23,263 nucleotides of DNA. Source: a virus. The stretch's first letter is position 1. Each line of letters starts with the position of its first letter. The translations under genes and the position numbers were made by a program. The notes beneath the pieces were generated by a model. That model did no database searches, had not been told where the DNA came from, and was given only the letters and a program-made list of their open reading frames with translations. The stretch spans positions 1-23,263 of the IMG/VR virus record IMGVR_UViG_3300040751_002840; one strand, 5' to 3'. Shown piece after piece: positions 17,234 to 23,263 of the stretch.

Positions 17234-19024
17234 TCAATCGGTCGAGAAAAAATAGACTTTTTGAGCATTGGTGCCAGCTGCAATCAGACTGCCGTCGTTG
17301 GTTATATCCACAGCATTCCCCAACCTATCGTTCACAACTTCTGTCGAGATTGACGAACCAACGAGCTGCCACACGTTGCCCTGAAGCTCGTAGGTTCTCA
17401 CCACACCAGCATTACCTTGTGCATTTACATCTTCAAGATAGCTGCCGACTACCACCCGCGAGCCGTCACCGCTTATTTTGGTTTTGACGCCGAATGCGTC
17501 ATCACCATCGCCAACAATGTCGCCGCCAACCTGCTCCCATGCACTGCCAGACCAGTCGTAAATCTTGACGACACCCACACCGCCTGCGCAGATTCGGTTC
17601 CCATCGGAAGAGCTCGATACGGATAGTCCAAGTGATTCGCCAGACGAGCTTCCAGTGATGTCTGATCCTCGCTGCTGCCACGACGTGCCGCCCACCCAGT
17701 CAAAAACTTGAAACTTCCCACTGCCAGCAGGTGTCTGCGCTGACTGCGGCTCTCCGATAACCAGCACCTCTCCGCTGGATGAAAGTGCAACTCTTCCAAA
17801 CCCCGAGTCAGTCCCGCTGCCAGACAGCGTAGCCCCAGCCTGCTGCCATGCGCTGCCGTCCCAGTCGTACGCACGAACTATCCCGCGATCTGGGGAGCCT
17901 GTACCGTCATCGCTGTCAAGCCAGCCGAGTGCAATTCGCGAGCCAGACTCCGACAAGGCCAACCCTCTCATTCCGCCAAGTGGGTTAAACTGATCCCCGT
18001 CAAGGTCGAGTCCTCGCTGCTGCCAGTCGGTGCCGTCCCAAGCAAAAACCCTGGCGTGCCCCTGCCTGCTGTACGTTTCCGAGTTGTATTCTGCAATCGC
18101 GGCAACAACAGAGCCGTCACCGTTGGACGCAACATAGCCGCCAAACCTGTCACCGTCAGCCTCGCCAATGAGCTTAGAGCCAATCTGCGACCAAGAGCCG
18201 TTCGTAAACCCATACACAGAGAGAGTGCCGTTTGCCGTAGACCCACCATTGTTGTCAAGGTAGGCACCGATCACAGCCACGTCCCCGTCATCGTCTAGCG
18301 CGACCGCAGACCCGAATTGCGAAGCTGTCGGCTGTGAAATGTTTCCGCCGACCTCCGCCCAAACCTGCGGATCGCCGTCGTGAAGAAGATTGTCGCCAGT
18401 CTCAGTTAAGAGTGTGTCTGAGTTTTCGGCGAGGATTCTGTCTGCCGTCACTGTCAGCGTTGCCACATTGCTCGTTACATCGTCCGCACCAGCGGCTGAG
18501 ATTACTGCGCGATACTGGGTGCCGCTGTCGACTGCCGACACTCCAGAAAGTGAATAAGTCGTGCCTGTCGATCCTGTGAGCGTGTCCCACGTCGCACCGC
18601 TGTCGTCACTGTTTTGCCATTGGTAGGTAGGCGTTGCGCCGTCGCTGACTGTGGCCGAGATGGTGAAGTTTCCGCTGCCCCCAGATGCGAGTGTAAGGCT
18701 TTGCGGCTGCGTGTCGATTGTAATTGTCGGCGGTATGACCCCAAAGGGTGACAACGCGGCCCGTCGCCATTCGGTGCCGTCGTGTAAAAAGAAATAGCCG
18801 CTCCCGTAGGCAATCTCTCCGGCGTTGCCGGTTGAGTTGCTCGCCGCTGGCTCGGTTGCCCATGTTATGCCGCCAGTAGCGACGTTCTGCGCCGTGAAAG
18901 CATCAGAAAAAGCAGACCAGACGAGGTTCCCGCTAGCATCACGAGATGCAACGCGAAAAACATACTGCTGACCCTCTTGCAGGCTGCTAGTGGAAGCCGT
19001 GTTCTTTGCGGTCGAGATCTGCAT
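17234..19024 (-). CDS. Tail adhesin with Ig-like domain and beta-propeller repeats (596 aa)
   Basis: Domains in order: an N-terminal fibronectin-like strand region (1-50, QQYVFRVASRDASGNLVW), a linker, an Ig-like domain (about 100-195, with TIDTQPQSLTLASGGSGNFT and PTYQWQNSDDSGATWDTL), a TETGD-type unit (about 200-215), then about seven repeats (220-596) of the kind 'DGD..V.GA....G..G.V.VY...G..WQQ.G..I.G', typical of FG-GAP-like propeller proteins. The start is in a TGATG junction. Such proteins bind glycans or proteins on the host surface, so this is a strong candidate for a receptor-binding component. Length and Asp/Ser/Gly-rich composition fit. Confidence 0.82.
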   Translation of the reverse strand: MQISTAKNTASTSSLQEGQQYVFRVASRDASGNLVWSAFSDAFTAQNVATGGITWATEPAASNSTGNAGEIAYGSGYFFLHDGTEWRRAALSPFGVIPPTITIDTQPQSLTLASGGSGNFTISATVSDGATPTYQWQNSDDSGATWDTLTGSTGTTYSLSGVSAVDSGTQYRAVISAAGADDVTSNVATLTVTADRILAENSDTLLTETGDNLLHDGDPQVWAEVGGNISQPTASQFGSAVALDDDGDVAVIGAYLDNNGGSTANGTLSVYGFTNGSWSQIGSKLIGEADGDRFGGYVASNGDGSVVAAIAEYNSETYSRQGHARVFAWDGTDWQQRGLDLDGDQFNPLGGMRGLALSESGSRIALGWLDSDDGTGSPDRGIVRAYDWDGSAWQQAGATLSGSGTDSGFGRVALSSSGEVLVIGEPQSAQTPAGSGKFQVFDWVGGTSWQQRGSDITGSSSGESLGLSVSSSSDGNRICAGGVGVVKIYDWSGSAWEQVGGDIVGDGDDAFGVKTKISGDGSRVVVGSYLEDVNAQGNAGVVRTYELQGNVWQLVGSSISTEVVNDRLGNAVDITNDGSLIAAGTNAQKVYFFSTD

Positions 19025-20286
19025 CAGTCATGCTCCACTATTATGGCTACCGTGGCCCGCTTTTTCGTTTGCCGAATACAGGGAAGATTGGTTCCGCCTC
19101 CTGTCACCTGATGCGGCTGGATCGGGAAGCAGTTTTCTTCCCTTCGTCTTGAGCTGTACTCGTAGACAGGCTCGCTGTGTCCAGGAAACTCTAGTGGCCC
19201 TGAGGGAGCCTCGGAAACTACAAAAACCTCATCGACTCCATCGTAGATGTTTTCGCTCCCAGCACCAGCAGCCGCAGAAAACTTATGGCTGTAGAACCTC
19301 GATGATGTCACCTGACTCCTGCCAGACAGGTAGTAGCTTGATACGCCAGTGCTATATCTCGTGAGCCGTACAAGCACCCCATTTCTCCGCAGGAAAACCG
19401 CTGCATCTGAGTTAATCTCGTTATCCAAGACTTCAATATAAATAGTTCCGCCGCTCCGCCGGTTGGGCCGAATTTTTACTTGACTTTGATCGAGAGTGCC
19501 GACAAGCACCTGCTGGCCGTTAACTGCCTTTCCTGATGCTACTTGGATTGCCACCGGCTCGCTGTCGAAGCCGTCCCGCCACTCCACATCAGATGCGTTG
19601 GCGAAACTCCGCCACTGATACCCAGTGCCAGCAGATGGTATTGTCTGCAATGGCGGCGGGGCGGTGCGAAACTCCGTGATTATGCCAGTCTCAGGGCTGG
19701 TGGTTCTGCGGACCTCAATGACAAAAATGAGCGGGGCCGGGCCAGTAATAGGGAGGTTAAATAGTACGTTTTGGCCGTTTGAGTTTGCATTTGCGAACGG
19801 GAACTGCCTCTGACCCGTGCCTGTAAAGGCGTTTACAATCCTAGAGACGCGACGAGGGTTGTCGTCGACTGTTATCTCTGAGAGTGTTACTTCATACGGC
19901 TGGCCGGGTACAAATGGGCCAGCCTCATACGAAATATTAAACACGCCGCCAGCGTGATAAGTGTTGAGGTAGTCTTTCATTCCGCCCAAAGTCAAGGCCT
20001 CCAAACCTTGATTAGGGTCGTCAATAAGCGCAGGGTAGCCGCTGAAGCCGTAAGAGGTGGTCAGCACGTCTGTCTGGCAGGCGTCAATGTAAGACGGCGA
20101 ATCGCCCGACAAGAAATTGCGATCTGTGATTTTCGCATGTGCAAGCCACCAATTTGTCGCCTGCACCACAAAGCCGTCTGAGTGGTTATTAAATACAAGC
20201 TCGGGCTTGTCAAATCTTGGCTGCTCATTCTCGCGCGGCCATGCTCGCGGGTGCGGCCTCAACTGAGGAAACATCTGGGACGCCAT
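19024..20286 (-). CDS. Large tail-region structural protein, unknown fold (420 aa)
   Basis: The start is in a TAATG junction and the stop overlaps the adhesin start. It contains PRFDKPELVFNNHSDGFVVQ near the N-terminus, a middle section with DYLNTYHAGGVFNISYEAGP and EVTLSEITVDDNPRRVSR, and a beta-rich C-terminal half with many Arg/Ser/Tyr (KIRPNRRSGGTIYIEVLD). No membrane segment or catalytic motif is visible. Position between a fibre protein and the adhesin suggests a tail-tip or baseplate component. Confidence 0.72.
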   Translation of the reverse strand: MASQMFPQLRPHPRAWPRENEQPRFDKPELVFNNHSDGFVVQATNWWLAHAKITDRNFLSGDSPSYIDACQTDVLTTSYGFSGYPALIDDPNQGLEALTLGGMKDYLNTYHAGGVFNISYEAGPFVPGQPYEVTLSEITVDDNPRRVSRIVNAFTGTGQRQFPFANANSNGQNVLFNLPITGPAPLIFVIEVRRTTSPETGIITEFRTAPPPLQTIPSAGTGYQWRSFANASDVEWRDGFDSEPVAIQVASGKAVNGQQVLVGTLDQSQVKIRPNRRSGGTIYIEVLDNEINSDAAVFLRRNGVLVRLTRYSTGVSSYYLSGRSQVTSSRFYSHKFSAAAGAGSENIYDGVDEVFVVSEAPSGPLEFPGHSEPVYEYSSRRREENCFPIQPHQVTGGGTNLPCIRQTKKRATVAIIVEHD

Positions 20287-21818
20287 TAGACAACCTCAAA
20301 AACCTCGGAGTAGGAACCGGTTCCGCCCGGATTCTCTGCGACAGTCCGAACGAAACTAAACCCGCTCGGCACGTTGGAAATCGAGATTTCTCCGACCTCG
20401 CCAATATCACTCACCAGCACGCCTAAGCTCTTTGTCCAGCCCGCCGAACCAGCAGAGTCGGTGGCGACCTCGGCGTAAAGCGTCACGGCAGAATCAGGGT
20501 AAAAGCCAAGTGCGTGCGGCCTTATGTCAACTGCTACAGTTACGTCCAAGTCCGTGCCGCTGTAACTGCCAGAAATGAATGCGGGAGCGACCGGCGAACC
20601 GTGCTGCGACAGTGTAATGTTCTGCACGCCTGTGGTCGCTACGGTTGTGCCGCTCGCGTCGGCGAACTCCGCGTACATCGGAAAGGTGCCGGGGGCTGTA
20701 AAGTTGTTGCCGAGGTAAATGCCTTCTGCGAGAAAATAGGAGCCGCCAAGAACTCCCATTTCCACTTCGACCTGTTCGTAAGCAACGGGCGAAAGCGTTG
20801 GGGACGCAAATAAACGGAAATCCGTTACTGTTGCCGTATCTAAAGCAAGGTTCATCGCTATCGCACCGCTTGCGTCTACAGAGAGAGGTGCCTGCCCTGC
20901 TACGTTTTGCTGTATGCCTACCGGCAAAATTTCTACTTCATAGTCGCCTGCATAGAACTCTTGCCGCGACCAAAAAAAGTTTTGCGATCCATCGGCAGCC
21001 AGAAGCGTTGCCAAGTCTTTTGGAGCAGTTACCGCCCCGCCGCTCGGCACCCAGCCAGTGCCTCTGTAAAATAGCAAGTCTCCGACGGAGGCACCAAAAT
21101 CACTGACGCCATCAATGGCCGAGAAACTCCCAGGCGTGACATTTGCTTCTGGATTATCCGACCACGACAAAACGCCGCTGCCGTCCGTTGTCAAAACCTG
21201 ATTTGCCAGGCCGTCTGACGTTGGCAGAGTCAACGTGTATGTTGCAGCTGCGGAGTGCGGCGGGCTTTTAATTGTGATGCCGTGCGTGTTCTGTTCGCAG
21301 TTGAGCGTTAGGCTGGCACTGCCTGCGGTGCCACCGTTGAGCGTGACGCTGCCCGTGCTGGCGTCCAGCGTCAGGTCTCCTGTGACGGTGGCGGTGCCCT
21401 TCGTGATCTCCTCAAACGTCGGCAGGTTGTGAACGTGGTCTGCCCTCGCCGCCTCGCCTGACGTGCCGATGGCAGCGGTGCCCAGGTCAGCACCTGCGGA
21501 CGTTGAAAGTGTCAGGGCACTGTCAGACGTGGGGACCCACGCCGTGCCATCGTAGGCGAGAACTTGGCCCACAACTGGCGTGCCGAGCGAGACGTCACCC
21601 AAGTCTGCAAGTTTCGCAGCCGCTGCGGCCGTGCTGCTGATCGTCGCGGTGTTGTTGACCGTGACGATAGAGATGCCAGTGCCCGCAGCAAGGGCAACGT
21701 CTGTTCCTGCCGGGCCGATGCCGCCTGTGACCTCCAGTGTGACATTCTGCGAGCTCGTCGAGCCCACAGAGAATGTGCCACCCGATGAGGCTGGCGTGAC
21801 GTTGATCGAAATGCTCAC
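20286..21818 (-). CDS. Tail fibre protein (510 aa)
   Basis: Several fibre-type motifs are seen: LADLGDVSLGTPVVGQVLAY followed by DGTAWVP (about 70-96; a second similar GDLLFYRGTGWVPSG near 240), GTSGEAARADHVHNLPT (about 118-134, the 'HVH' collar signature), and TYTLTLPTSDGLANQVLTTD with GSGVLSWSD (about 190-220), a repeat found in many phage fibres. The N-terminal 60 residues begin with a beta-rich anchor. The C-terminal 200 residues form a beta domain of unknown type that may bind the receptor or join to the adhesin. Confidence 0.82.
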   Translation of the reverse strand: MSISINVTPASSGGTFSVGSTSSQNVTLEVTGGIGPAGTDVALAAGTGISIVTVNNTATISSTAAAAAKLADLGDVSLGTPVVGQVLAYDGTAWVPTSDSALTLSTSAGADLGTAAIGTSGEAARADHVHNLPTFEEITKGTATVTGDLTLDASTGSVTLNGGTAGSASLTLNCEQNTHGITIKSPPHSAAATYTLTLPTSDGLANQVLTTDGSGVLSWSDNPEANVTPGSFSAIDGVSDFGASVGDLLFYRGTGWVPSGGAVTAPKDLATLLAADGSQNFFWSRQEFYAGDYEVEILPVGIQQNVAGQAPLSVDASGAIAMNLALDTATVTDFRLFASPTLSPVAYEQVEVEMGVLGGSYFLAEGIYLGNNFTAPGTFPMYAEFADASGTTVATTGVQNITLSQHGSPVAPAFISGSYSGTDLDVTVAVDIRPHALGFYPDSAVTLYAEVATDSAGSAGWTKSLGVLVSDIGEVGEISISNVPSGFSFVRTVAENPGGTGSYSEVFEVV

Positions 21819-22210
21819 GGTGCCCTCACAGTAAAGCTGCCTGATATGTAGGTGCGGGTGACGGCACCGGGGGCCACGCCTCGCAAAAACCAGCGGTAAG
21901 CTGTCGCCTCGTCGAGCCCTGCCGTAGTTGTCTCATCCAGTGCAAGGTTAAGCTGCCCATTGGCGGCGTCGATGACTGTGACAGTGAACGTGGCAACCGT
22001 TGTCCCCTGAGTTACCAGACCCCCGGGGTAGTTGCTATTGACCGTGCGAGCAGATGAAAAAATTTCAGCCGACCAGGTGAAATTGGTCAGGTCAATGCTC
22101 CAATCAAGAGTCATGCCAAATTCGTCGCCCTTGAGCACGACCAAGTCCAGGCTGGCTGGCAGTACGCTATAGCTGTAGTCACTGGCCGAGGTGCTTATCA
22201 CTGGGCTCAT
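21815..22210 (-). CDS. Baseplate-type small protein (131 aa)
   Basis: The start and end overlap neighbours with ATGA junctions. The pattern LVVLKGDEFGMTLDWSIDLT then FTWSAEIFSS, FTVTVIDAANGQLNLALDE and AYRWFLRGVAPGAVTRTYIS followed by GSFTVRA is the 'KGD.F.L...W...L.G..F.A.I...' fold shared by small phage baseplate or fibre-network proteins (BppU N-terminal-like). It is probably a beta-sandwich that links fibres to the tail tip. Confidence 0.75.
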   Translation of the reverse strand: MSPVISTSASDYSYSVLPASLDLVVLKGDEFGMTLDWSIDLTNFTWSAEIFSSARTVNSNYPGGLVTQGTTVATFTVTVIDAANGQLNLALDETTTAGLDEATAYRWFLRGVAPGAVTRTYISGSFTVRAP

Positions 22211-22836
22211 GTTGGCGGGTCTCCAAAGTATGAAAGAAAGTCCGCCGTCTGATAGACGCTGAACGTGAGGAAGTCAGCCTCGGCGGTTGCACCCTTCAAG
22301 GTGCCGTCGCTGTTCAGCGGCAGCGGCTTCGGTGTCGGCACTGCATTGCCGTTGGCGTCTTGTATCGTGATACGTCTTTTTTCTCTGCCGACGATTATGT
22401 CCTGGTCGGCTATGTAGACAATCTGATTCAGCCCCACGTCAGGAGCCTGCACGGCCCACGTCTCGGGCCGATAGGCAAACGAAAACGACACAGACCAATA
22501 GTCGACAATCTCATTTCCGACCAGCTCGCTCTGTTGTTGTGCTGAAATGCTCGTGCAAAGCCAAGTACGCTCGGCACCGTCAGCCCACTCGGTAGCGTTC
22601 GTGCGATTCACCAACGTCGTCGCCAGTGCAAACGGCGAGCCCGAGCGGTTGCCTCGCACCGTCATCGTGATTTCGCCCTGCCGTCGCTTCAGCCCTGTGA
22701 TCGCGTCACCGGCTGAATTGGTGATTTGCTTCTGAGCACCGCCGACGTAGTGAAACGCCGCTGGCACGGTCGTGCCGCTCGCAGAGAGCGACCAAACGTC
22801 GGGCCTGTTCAGCGGGTTTGGGTCTTTCACACTCAT
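22207..22836 (-). CDS. Tail-region structural protein (209 aa)
   Basis: Coupled through ATGA on both sides. It contains LNRPDVWSLSASGTTVPAAF, LVNRTNATEWADGAERTWLC, VDYWSVSFSFAYRPETW and ITIQDANGNAVPTPKPLPLN, all consistent with a mixed alpha/beta tail-tip or baseplate protein. I recall similar proteins from uncharacterised phages without an assigned role. Probable function is tail assembly, from context. Confidence 0.7.
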   Translation of the reverse strand: MSVKDPNPLNRPDVWSLSASGTTVPAAFHYVGGAQKQITNSAGDAITGLKRRQGEITMTVRGNRSGSPFALATTLVNRTNATEWADGAERTWLCTSISAQQQSELVGNEIVDYWSVSFSFAYRPETWAVQAPDVGLNQIVYIADQDIIVGREKRRITIQDANGNAVPTPKPLPLNSDGTLKGATAEADFLTFSVYQTADFLSYFGDPPT

Positions 22837-23072
22837 CGCACCACGTTCTCATATCGGATCGTGTATTCAGTTTGCTGCGGGTCGCCCTGGTAGCCGCTGC
22901 GGGCCGTCACGCTGACGCAGGTCATAGCCGCGAACTCAGGATGAGCCTCGCCCAATACTGGCAGCGATTCTTCTACCGTAACATCTGGCGTGTCCACGAA
23001 CTTCCGCTCTGCCGTAGGCGTGCCGCCTCGGCTTCGCGTGAAGGTTCGCGGGTGTATTTCGATCATGCCCAT
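22833..23072 (-). CDS. Small tail-region protein (79 aa)
   Basis: ATG at 23072 follows the TAA of the preceding gene directly (TAAATG) and the stop overlaps the next start (ATGA). The protein begins MGMIEIHPRTFTRSRGGTPT and ends YTIRYENVVR; the middle contains VTVEESLPVLGEAHPEF. Mostly beta, without Cys clusters or membrane segments. A minor tail component by position. Confidence 0.68.
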   Translation of the reverse strand: MGMIEIHPRTFTRSRGGTPTAERKFVDTPDVTVEESLPVLGEAHPEFAAMTCVSVTARSGYQGDPQQTEYTIRYENVVR

Positions 23073-23263
23073 TTAGAAGCTCGCCAGCACGAAGTTTGCG
23101 CCAAAGTTCTCGGCAGCATTTCCAATCCGTTCGAGGATTGGCGTCTGCTTTTCCAGTTCTTCTGTTGGGTCAGGAATGTCTAGGGATGGCACGTCTGCAC
23201 CTTCCCCAAAACCGAAAAGGTCTTTTATGAATCCGGTCGCCTTTTCAATTCCTTCTTTTGCAG
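23073..23263 (-). CDS. C-terminal part of a tail protein, probably tape measure (partial)
   Basis: The frame enters from the right edge and ends with TAA at 23073, giving 63 residues: KEGIEKATGFIKDLFGFGEG, then ADVPSLDIPDPTEELEKQTP and ILERIGNAAENFGANFVLAS plus a final Phe. The amphipathic helices and the 'E.L..Q..ILERIGNAAEN' type of repeat resemble the C-terminal end of tape-measure proteins, which set tail length. Its place directly before small tail-tip genes supports this. Only the end is present, so the call is tentative. Confidence 0.55.
   Translation of the reverse strand, partial: AKEGIEKATGFIKDLFGFGEGADVPSLDIPDPTEELEKQTPILERIGNAAENFGANFVLASF

Overview
This window looks like part of a temperate tailed bacteriophage, either a prophage or a free phage genome. 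GC content is moderate to high, and the genes are packed with ATGA, TGATG and TAATG overlaps. The host is probably a planctomycete. That is an inference from a Cys-rich late protein ending in a 'CC...C...GGTW' motif of the kind seen repeatedly in planctomycete proteomes, from the papain-like protease, and from the look of the tail proteins. No rRNA, tRNA, CRISPR array or insertion sequence was found.

Nearly everything lies on the minus strand, so read from high to low coordinates. (1) 23263 to 11287 is a late operon. It starts with the end of a probable tape-measure or minor tail gene. Tail, baseplate and fibre proteins follow (79, 209, 131, 510, 420 and 596 aa; the last is an Ig/beta-propeller adhesin), then small structural proteins, a sulfotransferase-like protein, several membrane or very small proteins, a Cys-rich protein, a calcineurin-like phosphoesterase and a DUF6378-like protein. 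(2) 11297 to 9640 is the lysogeny and control region. A tyrosine integrase is the only plus-strand gene and an Xis-like helix-turn-helix (HTH) gene diverges from it. Next come about 300 bases of regulatory DNA with leftward promoters, operator-like repeats, an intrinsic terminator and a 23-codon ORF. (3) 9641 to 2494 is a leftward early and replication operon. It encodes an 84-aa protein, a RecT-type annealing protein, a DNA methyltransferase, a possible nuclease fold, a replication initiator, a phage-borne sliding clamp, a double-HTH protein and a RusA resolvase. (4) 2501 to 1 is a coupled run of small proteins, mostly with N-terminal membrane anchors, around a papain-family cysteine peptidase. 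It is a possible lysis or envelope-attack cassette.

Together, the initiator gene (with iteron-like repeats inside its own coding sequence, as in lambda O), the clamp, RecT and RusA would support replication and recombination. The integrase and Xis would switch integration state. The peptidase cassette may open a protein-rich host envelope.

The most striking observation is a set of three identical 16-bp near-palindromes plus a half-site, spaced 22-23 bp, inside the initiator gene. They are read in two different frames, so selection probably acts on the DNA: a candidate origin. Others are the protease-centred membrane cassette without a recognisable peptidoglycan hydrolase in this window, the operator/terminator/micro-ORF region, a sulfotransferase in a tail operon, a duplicated gene head, and tiny coupled genes.
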